DNA from: Nocardiopsis sp. NRRL B-16309
GTDB taxonomy: Bacteria > Actinomycetota > Actinomycetes > Streptosporangiales > Streptosporangiaceae
Direction of reading: 5' to 3'
Length of the DNA: 64,000 bases
Assembly (NCBI RefSeq): GCF_001279585.1
Contig: NZ_LGEC01000002.1
Location: 199,584-263,583, forward strand
In this document: one piece after another, positions 42,424 through 51,323 of the stretch
Position numbering within the stretch: the stretch's first letter is position 1
Layout: each line of letters begins with the position of its first letter
Program-made: the position numbers and the translations under genes
Notes under the pieces: generated by a model
What the model saw: only the letters and a program-made list of their open reading frames with translations
What the model was told of the DNA's origin: nothing
Databases searched by the model: none

Positions 42424-44109
42424 GTGCCTCATACCTCCCTCCCTTCCCTCCTGCCCCGTCCCGCGTCGGCGGCCACCGGTGAACCGGGCTCCCTCACGCT
42501 CACCCAGACCACCCGGGTGTCCGCCGACGCCTCCGCCGCCGGCGTCCTCGCCTGGCTCCAGCGCGAGGTCGGCGCGGCCACCGGCCTGCCCCTGGCCGCC
42601 GGCGACGAGGACAGCGCGCAGATCCGGCTGAGCGTGGACCCCAGGGCCGGTCTGGGACGCGAGGGCTACCGGCTCATCGTGGACGGCGAGGGCGCGATCA
42701 TCGTCGGGCACGACCCGGCCGGGCTCTTCTACGGCGCCCAGACCCTGCGCCAACTGCTGCCCGCCGCCGCCTACCGCCGCGCCCCGACGGGGGACACGGC
42801 CTGGACGCTGCCGCCGGTGAGCATCACCGACGCCCCGCGGTTCCGCTGGCGCGGCGTGATGCTGGACGTGGCCCGCCACTTCCTGCCCAAGCACGAGGTG
42901 CTGCGGTTCATCGACCTGATGGCCCTGCACAAACTCAACGTGCTGCACCTGCACCTGACCGACGACCAGGGCTGGCGCGTGCAGATCCGCCGCTATCCCA
43001 AGCTCACCGAGTCCGGCTCCTGGCGCACCCGGAGCCAGCAGGGCGCGGGCCGGCCGCCGACGTTCGACGGGCGCCCGCACGGGGGCTTCTACACCCAGGA
43101 CGACATCCGCGAGATCGTCGCCTACGCCGACGCCCGGCACGTGAGCGTCGTCCCCGAGATCGACGTGCCGGGCCACTCCCAGGCGGCCATCCACGCCTAC
43201 CCCGAACTCGGGGAGAGCGGGGACATCCCCGTCGGCACCCAGTGGGGGATCTTCGACGAGGTCCTGGCGGTGACCGACCACGTCCTGGACTTCTACAAGA
43301 ACGTCTTCGACGAGGTCATCGAACTGTTCCCGAGCACGTACGTCCACGTCGGCGGCGACGAGTGCCCCAAGACCCAGTGGCGCGACAGCCCGTCGGCCCA
43401 GCAGCGGATCCGGGACGAGGGGCTGGCCGACGAGAACGAGCTCCAGAGCTGGTTCATCCGCCAACTGGACGCCCACCTGGCCAAGCGCGGGCGCCGCCTG
43501 CTGGGCTGGGACGAGATCCTGGAGGGCTGGCTCTGGGAGGACGGCGACGCGCGGACCGGTGCCGAACGGCGGGCGGAGGGGTCCTCCGAGGACGGCGGCG
43601 CCGTCGGGGGCGGCGGACGGCGCGAAGGGTTGAGGCCGGACGCGACGGTGATGTCCTGGCGCGGCGAGGAGGGCGGGATCGCCGCCGCCCGCGCCGGACA
43701 CGACGTGGTCATGAGCCCCACCCACACCTCCTACCTCGACTACAAGCAGTCCGAGTCCGAGGACGAGCCGGTCCCGGTGGGCACCCTGCTGCGCGTCGAG
43801 GACGTCTACCTCGCCGAACCGGTCCCCGCCGGCCTCACCGCGGAGGAGGCCGAACGCGTGCTGGGCGCCCAGGTGAACGTCTGGACCGAGCACATGGACA
43901 CCCCCCGCAGGCTCGACTACATGGTCTTCCCGCGGCTGTCGGCCTTCGCCGAGCAGGTGTGGTCGACCGGTCCGCGCGACTACGCCGAGTTCGAGCCGCG
44001 CCTGCGCGCCCACCTGGACCGGTTGGCGGCGCTCGGCGTGGAGTACCGCCCCCTGGACGGGCCGCGCCCCTGGCACACCCGCCCGGGGCTCGTGGGCTGG
44101 GGCTCGTAG
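42424..44109 (+). CDS. Beta-N-acetylhexosaminidase (GH20)
   Basis: Releases terminal N-acetylglucosamine from chitin or peptidoglycan fragments. 561 residues. Residues 20-125 form the small GH20b domain, then the barrel begins RFRWRGVMLDVARHFLPKHEVLRFIDLMALHKLNVLHLHLTDDQGWR. The catalytic Asp-Glu pair is D312-E313 in VHVGGDECPKTQW. Active-site Trp/Asp residues are in LGWDEILEGW and QVNVWTEHM. A Gly/Glu-rich insertion (about 378-402) interrupts the barrel. No clear signal peptide, so it may act in the cytoplasm on imported chitooligosaccharides. GTG at 42424 has AGGAG 10 bases upstream. The dre site makes GlcNAc control likely. Confidence 0.94.
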   Translation: MPHTSLPSLLPRPASAATGEPGSLTLTQTTRVSADASAAGVLAWLQREVGAATGLPLAAGDEDSAQIRLSVDPRAGLGREGYRLIVDGEGAIIVGHDPAGLFYGAQTLRQLLPAAAYRRAPTGDTAWTLPPVSITDAPRFRWRGVMLDVARHFLPKHEVLRFIDLMALHKLNVLHLHLTDDQGWRVQIRRYPKLTESGSWRTRSQQGAGRPPTFDGRPHGGFYTQDDIREIVAYADARHVSVVPEIDVPGHSQAAIHAYPELGESGDIPVGTQWGIFDEVLAVTDHVLDFYKNVFDEVIELFPSTYVHVGGDECPKTQWRDSPSAQQRIRDEGLADENELQSWFIRQLDAHLAKRGRRLLGWDEILEGWLWEDGDARTGAERRAEGSSEDGGAVGGGGRREGLRPDATVMSWRGEEGGIAAARAGHDVVMSPTHTSYLDYKQSESEDEPVPVGTLLRVEDVYLAEPVPAGLTAEEAERVLGAQVNVWTEHMDTPRRLDYMVFPRLSAFAEQVWSTGPRDYAEFEPRLRAHLDRLAALGVEYRPLDGPRPWHTRPGLVGWGS

Positions 44110-44219
44110 GCGGGGCACCCGCCGGGCCGCCGCGCCGGCCCCGGGCGCGTGCGCGCGCGGGGGACGGTGGCGGCGACCGTGTTCGGGGGCGCCCGCGCTC
44201 CGCGGGGACCGGGCGCGCA

Positions 44220-45461
44220 TCAGAAGTAGGTCGCCACGGCGTCGACGACCGTGTCCCCGTCGTCGACCACCGGCAGCACCCGCCAGCGGTCGAAGGCCGT
44301 ACACGGGTGCGAGACGCCGAAGGACACCAGGTCGCCCGGACGCACACCCAGCTCCGGAGGAGCGGTGAGGTAGGCGTGGTGGTCGTTGAGCCCGGTGACC
44401 TCCATGCCCGTCGCCGGGAGCGTGGTGCCGTCCGCGCGCCGCAGCACGCGCGGGAGGGGGAAGCCCTGGTCGGAGTTGGCCTCCCGGCGGCCCATCCCGG
44501 CGATGGCCAGGCCCGGCTCGGGGGTCGAGGTGACCTGGGCCCACAGTTCCAGCGCCCCGGCGAGCGCGCCGGGGCCCTCGGACAGCCTGCGGTAGGGCGT
44601 CGTGCGCCGGTACAGGCCGTCGTCGTGCGCCACGTAGGCCCCGCTGCGCAGGATCGGCACCAGTTCCGGTCGGCCGCCGGCCTCCTCGGCCACGACGTCG
44701 AACCAGGCGCTCCCGCCCACGGACAGCACCGGGCGCGCCACACCGAACTCCTCGGCGAGCGCGGCCGCGTCGCCGACCAGGTCGCGGACGAAGGCGCGCA
44801 CGCCCCCGGCGTCCTTGAGCGGGCCCTCGTACCCGGCGACCCCGGCCAGGTCCAGCCCGGGCGCCGCGGCCACCGCGCGCGCCACGGCCAGCAGCTCCTC
44901 CCGGGTCCGGCATCCGGTGCGTCCGCCGGGCGTACCGCGTTCGACCAGCACCCGCAGGGGGCGGCCGCCCCGGGCCTGGGCGGCGGCCCCGGCCGCGACC
45001 TCCACGCCCTCGGCCGAGTCGGCGTAGAAGAGGAACTCGAACCCGGCGTCCCGGTCGAGTTCTGCGACGAGCGTGCGCAGCACGCGCGCGTCCAGCAGCT
45101 CGTTGGCCAGCAGGACGCGGGAGACACCGAAACGCCGGTAGGCCAGGACCTGGTTGGCGGTGGCGGCGGTGATCCCCCAGGCTCCGGCGTCGAGCTGGCG
45201 CTGTAGGAGCGCGGGCGCCATAGAGGTCTTGCCGTGCGGCGCGAACAGCAGCCCGCGACGGGCGGTGAAGTCGGCGAGCGCGGCGATGTTGCGGTCCAGG
45301 GCCGAGGCCCGCAGCACCATGAGGGGCCAGGTGAAGGGGCCCCCGAAGAGCGGGTCGCGCCGGGCGGCGAACTCCTCCAGGGTGATCGGTTCGCCCGTCC
45401 ACCACAGTCCCTTGGTCCGCCAGTCGACGAGTTCGCGGGGGATGGTCAGCCGTTGGCTCAC
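44220..45461 (-). CDS. D-serine dehydratase-like / D-threonine aldolase-like PLP enzyme (fold type III)
   Basis: A 413-residue protein of the alanine-racemase-like barrel group. The Schiff-base Lys is K78 in FAPHGKTSMAP. VAGYEGPLKDA and LSVGGSAWFDVV follow the family. The C-terminal SFGVSHPCTAFDRWR has the His-x-Cys pair that binds zinc in eukaryotic-type D-serine dehydratases, so deamination of a D-amino acid or hydroxy-amino acid is the best guess. GTG at 45461 has AGGAGG 7 bases upstream. It converges with the GH20 gene; D-amino acids from peptidoglycan could connect the two, but that is speculation. Confidence 0.85.
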   Translation of the reverse strand: MSQRLTIPRELVDWRTKGLWWTGEPITLEEFAARRDPLFGGPFTWPLMVLRASALDRNIAALADFTARRGLLFAPHGKTSMAPALLQRQLDAGAWGITAATANQVLAYRRFGVSRVLLANELLDARVLRTLVAELDRDAGFEFLFYADSAEGVEVAAGAAAQARGGRPLRVLVERGTPGGRTGCRTREELLAVARAVAAAPGLDLAGVAGYEGPLKDAGGVRAFVRDLVGDAAALAEEFGVARPVLSVGGSAWFDVVAEEAGGRPELVPILRSGAYVAHDDGLYRRTTPYRRLSEGPGALAGALELWAQVTSTPEPGLAIAGMGRREANSDQGFPLPRVLRRADGTTLPATGMEVTGLNDHHAYLTAPPELGVRPGDLVSFGVSHPCTAFDRWRVLPVVDDGDTVVDAVATYF

Positions 45462-45487
45462 GTGTGTGCCTCCTGAAGGGGGCCCGG

Positions 45488-45516
45488 CCCGGGACGGCGC
45501 TCGTCGCCGTCCCGGG
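45488..45516 (-). terminator. Terminator of the glycerophosphodiesterase gene
   Basis: CCCGGGACGGCG (45488-45499) pairs perfectly with 45505-45516 around a 5-base loop. Confidence 0.7.
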
Positions 45517-45587
45517 CGGGCCCGTGGTCGGTCACCGGGATCATCCCACCGGCGGCGGGACTGGCCGGGGCCGGAGGGCGACCGGCC

Positions 45588-46550
45588 TCAGGCGGCGGGT
45601 CTGGCCGGCGGCACGACGATGGGCGCGTGCGGGACGCGGCCCCGGGGGAAGTCGTCGATCGCCTCGCGGCCGACGTCGGGGTGGTTGGTGATGAAGCCGT
45701 CGACGCCCATCTCCAGGACGGCGTCCATCCGGGCCCGGTCGTTGATCGTGTACGGCATGATCTCGAACCCGGACTCGTGGAGCAGGTCCACGTAGTCGGC
45801 GTCGATGGTGGTGTGGTTGGGGTTGATCAGGTGCGCCCAGCCGAACTCGTCGAGGCGGTCCTCGGGGACCCGGCCGAGCAGGGCGTGCGGCACGGACGGC
45901 ATCAGTTCCTTGGAGCGCTCGGTCACCCGCCAGTCGAAGCTCTGCACGACCAGGTGGCGCGGCCGCCACGGCGGGTTGTGCCGCAGCCAGTGCCGGCGTT
46001 CGGTGAGCTCTTCGGCGACCAGTTCGGCCATGCCCGGGTAGCGCGCGGGCTCCTTGAGCTCCAGGAGGAGGTTGAGGTCGTGCCGCTCCAGCCGGTCCAG
46101 GGCCTCGCCCAGGGTCGGCACGGGCTCGCCCTCGAAGGAGGCATCGAACCAGGACCCGGCGTCGAGCCGGCGGATCTCGTCCATGGTGAAGTCGCCGACG
46201 TCGTAGGGCGCCCGGCCGGGGAAGCGCTCCTCGACGTCCGTGGTGCGCGCGAGCGTGGTGTCGTGCATGACCACGAGTTCGTCGTCCGCGGTGACCTGGA
46301 CGTCGATCTCCACGGTCTCGGCTCCGCGGGCGGCGGACTCGTCGATGGCGGCCAGGGTGTTCTCCGGCGCGTACGCCGAGGCACCGCGGTGGGCGATGGC
46401 GTCCAGGGGCCGGATGGGGTGGGGGTGCTCGACGGCGACGCGGGTGCTGGCCGCGATCGTCTGGGGGTGGAGTGTGGGCGCGGCGAGCGCACTGCTCGCG
46501 CTGGTGACGACGATGAACGAGACGGCTCCGACGATACCGATGCGGTGCAC
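45588..46550 (-). CDS. Secreted glycerophosphodiester phosphodiesterase
   Basis: Hydrolyses deacylated phospholipids or teichoic-acid-type glycerophosphodiesters to glycerol-3-phosphate. 320 residues. A Sec signal peptide lies at residues 1-24 (HRIGIVGAVSFIVVTSASSALAA with an Ala-x-Ala end). The GDPD barrel follows: AHRGASAYAPENT, VEIDVQVTADDELVVMHDTTLARTT with the Glu/Asp/His metal and acid-base residues, LNLLLELKEP, and MGVDGFITNHPDV. The GTG at 46550 gives exactly this signal peptide and has GGGAGG just upstream; the longer frame is rejected. Confidence 0.94.
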   Translation of the reverse strand: MHRIGIVGAVSFIVVTSASSALAAPTLHPQTIAASTRVAVEHPHPIRPLDAIAHRGASAYAPENTLAAIDESAARGAETVEIDVQVTADDELVVMHDTTLARTTDVEERFPGRAPYDVGDFTMDEIRRLDAGSWFDASFEGEPVPTLGEALDRLERHDLNLLLELKEPARYPGMAELVAEELTERRHWLRHNPPWRPRHLVVQSFDWRVTERSKELMPSVPHALLGRVPEDRLDEFGWAHLINPNHTTIDADYVDLLHESGFEIMPYTINDRARMDAVLEMGVDGFITNHPDVGREAIDDFPRGRVPHAPIVVPPARPAA

Positions 46551-46592
46551 CGGACCTCCCAAGTGCGCGTGTCTGGCCAACTGCCACCTCAG

Positions 46593-46677
46593 GGTGAACG
46601 CGCGTGGTGACCCTGCGATGACCGTGTGCGGAGCATCCGGTGATCGGCGTCCCACCATCTGGTGGTGCCTGGTGAAC
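46593..46677 (-). promoter_or_regulatory. Possible PHO-box-like GTTCACC motifs upstream of the GDPD gene
   Basis: On the minus strand GTTCACC (or GGTCACC) occurs three times, at 46671-46677, 46606-46612 and 46593-46599. PhoP boxes in Streptomyces are direct repeats of GTTCACC spaced 11 bp; here the closest spacing is 13, so this is weak. CCACCA-TC-TGGTGG (46652-46665) and GTATG-CA-CATAC (46705-46716) are further inverted repeats in this divergent gap. Confidence 0.3.
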
Positions 46678-46814
46678 GTGCCGACGAACCCCGCGATCGC
46701 TACCGTATGCACATACTTGATCACTTTATGTACGAATTTTGACGACGAATCCCCTCGATAATCACTCACTGCCCTGAAATCATTACCCCTAGTAGTCGAT
46801 GGGAAGGAACACGC

Positions 46815-48281
46815 ATGCGCAAGCACCACAAGAGGTGGGTCGCGCTGTTCAGTGCCGCCGCCATCTCCACGACTGGGCTGATGGGCGTCAGCGGGACGGC
46901 GGTGGCCGACGACAAGGAGTCGCGGTCGCTCAACTGGCCGCTGATCACCCAGGGCGTCTCGACCTACAGCCTTGACGGATACGAGATCGGCTACCTGCCG
47001 CCGGGTCTGGAGCGGTACGGGATCAGCGCCTCGTCCGCGACCGACCGGCAGGGCAACCGGCAGTCCCAGATCTCCTGGACGCAGGGCCCCGACCAGCTGT
47101 ACGGCCGGGTGGCCGTGGTCCGCTCCGAGGCCTTCCAGGAACTGGACGACCTCCGCCAGAGCCGGTACGGGCACCTTCCCACGGGCGAACTCGAACGCCT
47201 GGAACCGAACGAGACGTTCACCGGCGGCGCCTTCCTGTCGGAGGAGTCGGGCGACCTGTTCTGGCTGGAGGAGCCGGGCGTCGCGGTGACCACGCACCTG
47301 CAGCCGGACCGGTGGGGCGGCAACGAGCTGGTCAAGTTCGCGACGTCGGTGGAGGCCGCCGAGGTCGAGGACGAGGTCGAGGGCGCCGCGGAGGCGGAGA
47401 ACGCGGGCGCGGACGCGGAGGACACCGCCGAGGTCGAGCCGGTGGCCAACCCGCCGGAGGCCGAGGAGCCGGAGGAAGAGGCTCCGGCCGAGGAGGCCCC
47501 GGAGGAGGAAGCTCCGGGCGAGGAAGCTCCGGAGGAAGAGGAGCCCGAGGCTGAGGCTCCCGCCGAGGAGGCCCCAACTGAGGAGGCCCCGGCTGAGGAG
47601 GCCCCCGCAGAGGAGGCCCCGACTGAGGAGGCCCCGGCCGAAGAAGCTCCGGAAGAGGAGGAGCCCGAGGCCGAGGCTCCCGCCGAGGAGGCCCCGGAGG
47701 AGGAAGCCCCGGCTGAGGAGGAGCCCGAGGCTGAGGCTCCCGCCGAGGAAGCACCGGCCGAGGAAGCCCCGACTGAGGAGGCACCCGCGGAGGAGTCCGT
47801 CGAGGACACCAGGTCCCGCCAGGTCAAGGAGTGCCTCATCGACCAGTTCGTGGACTTCGGTTCCGGCGAGACCGTGCTGGACACCGAGTCCCTGACCCCG
47901 GACTCCGGGGCGTTCGTCGAGCAGGCCCTCTCCAAGGGGGATCTGGACGACGCCGAGCGCGACCGCCTGCTCGCGACCGTCTGGTACTACGGCGACGAGG
48001 AGCAGAAGAACTCCGCCACCACCGAGTGCGCGCGGGCCAACGACATCGACACGGCCGCGGTGGAGGGCGTGCTGGACGACGTGGCGGACGAGATCGCCGC
48101 CCTGGTCCAGGAGGCCGAGGACGCGATGACCGAGGGCATGGACCAGGTGTCGCAGACCGGTCAGGACGGGGAACTGCCCGAGGAGGGCGAGATCGACCCG
48201 GTGGACGACGAGGAGTGGCAGGAACTGTGGGAGTCGCTGCCGTGGAGCTTCCCGACCGAGGCCGACACGAGTGGTTCCTGA
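46815..48281 (+). CDS. Secreted protein with long Glu/Ala/Pro repeat
   Basis: A 488-residue exported protein. Residues 1-32 are a signal peptide (basic start KHHKRW, hydrophobic core, cleavage after GTAVA). Residues 33-175 form a compact folded region (SLDGYEIGYLPPGLERYG, RVAVVRSEAFQELDDL) I do not recognise. Residues 180-330 are acidic and from about 214 consist of EEAPA/EEAPT/EEAPE and EEEPEAEAP units. Residues 335-488 form a second acidic domain with two Cys (VKECLIDQFVDFG, ATTECARANDID). ATG at 46815 has AAGGA 7 bases upstream. Upstream DNA is unusually AT-rich. The repeat may be a stiff spacer or Ca-binding linker; function unknown. Confidence 0.85.
   Translation: MRKHHKRWVALFSAAAISTTGLMGVSGTAVADDKESRSLNWPLITQGVSTYSLDGYEIGYLPPGLERYGISASSATDRQGNRQSQISWTQGPDQLYGRVAVVRSEAFQELDDLRQSRYGHLPTGELERLEPNETFTGGAFLSEESGDLFWLEEPGVAVTTHLQPDRWGGNELVKFATSVEAAEVEDEVEGAAEAENAGADAEDTAEVEPVANPPEAEEPEEEAPAEEAPEEEAPGEEAPEEEEPEAEAPAEEAPTEEAPAEEAPAEEAPTEEAPAEEAPEEEEPEAEAPAEEAPEEEAPAEEEPEAEAPAEEAPAEEAPTEEAPAEESVEDTRSRQVKECLIDQFVDFGSGETVLDTESLTPDSGAFVEQALSKGDLDDAERDRLLATVWYYGDEEQKNSATTECARANDIDTAAVEGVLDDVADEIAALVQEAEDAMTEGMDQVSQTGQDGELPEEGEIDPVDDEEWQELWESLPWSFPTEADTSGS
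47455..47800 (+). repeat. Coding repeat, 15-bp units encoding EEAP-x
   Basis: About 20 imperfect 15-bp units of GAGGAGGCCCCGGCT type. Two longer blocks (EEEPEAEAPAEEAP) recur near residues 240, 280 and 300, so higher-order duplication has occurred. Synonymous differences between units show some age. Confidence 0.85.
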
Positions 48282-48369
48282 GGTTCACGAGGTGTCCCGA
48301 ACGGAGTGAGAGCGGTCGGCGGGCAGCATGAGGTCGGCGGACCCTGAAGGTCCCCTGAATCAAGTCAAT

Positions 48370-48398
48370 CCGGGGCTGGTGCCTGGCACCAGCCCCGG
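48370..48398 (+). terminator. Terminator of the acidic-repeat gene
   Basis: A perfect 14-bp stem (48370-48383 with 48385-48398) followed by TTTCG. Beyond it 48399-48891 holds no gene; 48750-48877 is a strongly pyrimidine-rich (C/T) tract. Confidence 0.8.
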
Positions 48399-48891
48399 TT
48401 TCGCGTCTGTGGACAACGCGCCGGACTCATTCCGCGCACGGAAACCAACCGACCCGTCGAACCCATATCGGACATCGCGCTCTTGCTGTACGGTCGCCTC
48501 GACGTCCGGTCCCGGATCGTCCACGACAGGTACCCCCCGGCGCGGGAGCGCCCACGGCCACGCACAGTCACCCACGGCCGCATCCGTCCGCTCGGTCCCG
48601 GTCGGCCGTTCCGGCCCGCGGGATCCAGCGCGCTCGGTGGGACCGGCCGGACCGGTGGGACCAGCGACCGGCGGGACGGCGGGCGCCGCCCCGGCGGACG
48701 GGGCGGACGTCACCGCCGCCCCCCGCACACCGGTCCCGTCACCCGCTCTCCGCCCTTTCGCCCCTTCCCTCCCACTCCCCGTCCCCGGCCCTCCACTTCC
48801 CGTCCTGCCCTTTCGTTTCCCTTCCCTGCTCCTCCGCTTACCGCCCGCCCCTCCCACTCCCACATCCCCCGCCTCGGAAAGGCCCTCTCAG

Positions 48892-50691
48892 ATGCCCGGT
48901 TTCACCACCCGCCCGCAACTGGTCGGCGACTTCGGCATGGTCGCCTCGACCCACTGGCTCGCCAGCGCGAGCGGCATGTCCGTCCTGGAGCGCGGCGGCA
49001 ACGCCTTCGACGCCGCCGTCGCGGCGGGCTTCACCCTCCAGGTGGTCGAACCCCACCTCAACGGCCCCGGCGGCGAGGTGCCCGTCATCCTGCGGGCCGC
49101 GGGCGGCAGACCCCGGGTCCTGTGCGGGCAGGGGGTCGCCCCCGCGGCGGCCACCATCGACGCGTTCGCCGGCATGGACCGCATCCCCGGGTCGGGTGTC
49201 CTGCCCGCCACCGTCCCCGGCTCCTTCGACGCCTGGATGCTGCTGCTGCGCGACCACGGCACCATGACCGTCCGCCAGGTCCTGGACCACGCCGTCGGGC
49301 TCGCCGAACGCGGGTACCCCGTCCTGGAGCGCATCGCCCTCGCCATCGGCGCCCTCGCCCCCGTCTTCACCCGGCACTGGACCGGCTCTGCCGCGGTCTA
49401 CCTCCCGCACGGCGCCGCGCCCGCCGCCGGCTCCCGCCTGCGCAACCCCGCCCTGGCCGCCACCTACCGAAGGATCATCACCGAGGCCGAGGGGGCGGGC
49501 CCCGACCGCGAGGCACAGATCGAGGCCGCACGCCGCGCCTGGTCCCAGGGCTTCGTCGCCGAAGCGGTCGGCGCGTTCCTCTCCTCCCCCGTCCCCGACG
49601 GCGCGGGCGTCCCGCACCGGGCCCTGCTGAGCGCCCAGGACATGGCGGACTGGCGGGCGCACTACGAGGACACCGTGAGCGTGTCCTACGGCGACCACAC
49701 CGTGCACAAGACGGGGCCGTGGGGCCAGGGTCCGGCGATGCTCCAGCAGTTCCGGCTGGCCGAGGCGCTGGGCACCGGCCGCGACGTCCTGGACGGGGTC
49801 AGCGCGGAGTTCGTCCACCGGGTGACCGAGGCGGCCAAGCTCGCGTTCGCCGACCGCGAGGCCTGGTACGGCGATCCGCTGCACACCGACGTCCCGCTCC
49901 GGGAGCTTCTGAGCACCGGCTACGCCGCCCGGCGCGCCGCACTCGTCGACGACGCCGCGAGCCTGGAGCAGCGACCGGGGCGGATCGGCGACCGCCCGCC
50001 CTTCCTGCCGCCGGAGTACCTGCCGGGCCGGACGCCGGGCGACCGCACCACCGGCGAGCCCACCGTCGGCGACGAGGCCGGGGCGACACCCGCCGACCTT
50101 CGCGGGGACACCTGCCACCTGGACGTCGTCGACGCCGCGGGCAACATGGTCTCCGCCACGCCCAGCGGCGGCTGGCTCAGCAGTTCTCCGGTCATCCCCG
50201 ACCTGGGGTTCCCCCTGGGGACCCGCGCGCAGATGTTCTGGCTGGACCCCGCCTCCCCCAACGCCCTGGAGCCCGGCAAACGCCCGCGCACGACCCTGTC
50301 GCCCACCCTGGTGACCCGCGCGGACGGCGAGGCGGTCCTGGCCATCGGCACGCCGGGCGGCGACCAACAGGACCAGTGGACGTTCACCGCGCTCCTGCGC
50401 GTCCTCAACGGCGTGGACGATCTCCAGGAGGCCCTGGACACCCCGATGTTCCACACCAACGCCTTCCCGAGCTCCTTCCACCCCCGCGAGACCGTCCCCG
50501 GCGACCTGGTCGTGGAGCCGGGTGTGGGCGAGGACACCATCGGCGACCTGCGCGCCCGCGGTCACCGAGTGCAGGTCGCGCAGCCCTGGTCACTGGGTCG
50601 GCTGGCGGCCGTGGCCCGTGATCCGGAGTCGGGCGAACTGCGTGCCGCCGCCGACGCCCGCGGGTCCCAGGGGTACGCGGCCGGGCGCTGA
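48892..50691 (+). CDS. Gamma-glutamyltransferase-family protein (Ntn hydrolase)
   Basis: A 599-residue member of the self-cleaving GGT family. The N-terminal region has MVASTHWLASASGMSVLERGGNAFDAAVAAGFTLQVVEPHLNGPGGEVP. The autocatalytic nucleophile Thr is T407 in GDTCHLDVVDAAGNMVS, where Cys replaces the usual second Thr. GTRAQMFWLD, PRTTLSPTLV and GTPGGDQQDQW are the small-subunit landmarks. No signal peptide is seen, so it is likely cytoplasmic, as in YwrD-like members that may act on other gamma-amides. ATG at 48892 is used; the frame above is Pro/Ser/Thr-rich and non-homologous. The ribosome binding site (GGAAAGG) is 9 bases away. Confidence 0.88.
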   Translation: MPGFTTRPQLVGDFGMVASTHWLASASGMSVLERGGNAFDAAVAAGFTLQVVEPHLNGPGGEVPVILRAAGGRPRVLCGQGVAPAAATIDAFAGMDRIPGSGVLPATVPGSFDAWMLLLRDHGTMTVRQVLDHAVGLAERGYPVLERIALAIGALAPVFTRHWTGSAAVYLPHGAAPAAGSRLRNPALAATYRRIITEAEGAGPDREAQIEAARRAWSQGFVAEAVGAFLSSPVPDGAGVPHRALLSAQDMADWRAHYEDTVSVSYGDHTVHKTGPWGQGPAMLQQFRLAEALGTGRDVLDGVSAEFVHRVTEAAKLAFADREAWYGDPLHTDVPLRELLSTGYAARRAALVDDAASLEQRPGRIGDRPPFLPPEYLPGRTPGDRTTGEPTVGDEAGATPADLRGDTCHLDVVDAAGNMVSATPSGGWLSSSPVIPDLGFPLGTRAQMFWLDPASPNALEPGKRPRTTLSPTLVTRADGEAVLAIGTPGGDQQDQWTFTALLRVLNGVDDLQEALDTPMFHTNAFPSSFHPRETVPGDLVVEPGVGEDTIGDLRARGHRVQVAQPWSLGRLAAVARDPESGELRAAADARGSQGYAAGR

Positions 50692-50694
50692 CCA

Positions 50695-50872
50695 GGAAGG
50701 GCTGGAGCCGAAGGCTCTCGGATGAGGGCGGAAGCCCCACCTGTCGCGAAGCGCCCCGGGGCGATGGTGGGCGACGGGCGGGAAGGGCTGGAGCCGAAGG
50801 CTCTCGGATGAGGGCGGAAGCCCCACCTGTCGCGAAGCGCCCCGGGGCGATGGTGGGCGACGGGCGGGAAGG
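50695..50872. repeat. Perfect 86-bp tandem duplication with internal hairpins
   Basis: Unit 1 is 50695-50780 and unit 2 50781-50866, identical, with GGAAGG of a third copy at 50867-50872. Each unit contains GAGCC-GAA-GGCTC, GGGC-GGAA-GCCC (a GNRA-type loop) and a longer CCCACC...GGTGGG stem enclosing CGCCCCGGGGCG. It begins 4 bp after the GGT-family stop. The following 50873-51164 has lower GC and no gene. Confidence 0.9.
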
Positions 50873-51164
50873 AGACGCATCGACCAGGAAGTCGCCGGTG
50901 AGATGACCGAGATGAGTGATAGGAACGGGTTGAAGGTGGTTGTTTGCCTTGTTCGCTCCTCTTGCCAAATCGTCCGGTCACTGCTTATGTAGACCCTGTG
51001 CGACGACCCGCCCACGGATTTCGGGCGCGAGTTTTGTCAGAACTCAATACCACGAATAGCAGGGACCGTTCGCTGTCTCCCCCTCCCTCAGCGACGCCCC
51101 TGTTTCCTCCTCCTCACCGAGACCTGCCTTCCCCTCCCGGCTGGTTTTTCGGACAAGGAGAAAC

Positions 51165-51209
51165 GAGTGGGCCGTGGTGCCACCGACGCGGTGGCGCCAC
51201 GGCCCACTC
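51165..51209. terminator. Very strong hairpin terminator
   Basis: A 21-bp stem with one G-T pair (51165-51185 with 51189-51209) and an ACG loop. It probably ends the minus-strand NlpC/P60 transcript and any plus-strand read-through. Confidence 0.8.
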
Positions 51210-51323
51210 CTGTTATGCCTGTGACGCGCGGGATGAATGGCGGGTGACGGAACGGAAACAATTCCGCCCCGCCCCGAGTTCGGGGCAGGGCGGAACGGCG
51301 TCGTCGCACGCCAGGGGCGCGAT

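Noticed and set aside
42382..45405. A 1007-residue minus-strand frame across the hexosaminidase
   Set aside because: It is antisense to GH20 and out of frame with the D-serine-dehydratase-like gene; no coherent domain.
46593..46677. A firm PhoP box upstream of the glycerophosphodiesterase
   Set aside because: Motif copies exist, but their spacing does not match the 11-bp repeat of PHO boxes; kept only as a low-confidence note.
46991..47935. Minus-strand Ser/Ala/Gly repeat protein
   Set aside because: It is the reverse reading of the EEAP repeat; the plus-strand gene has signal peptide, ribosome binding site and terminator.
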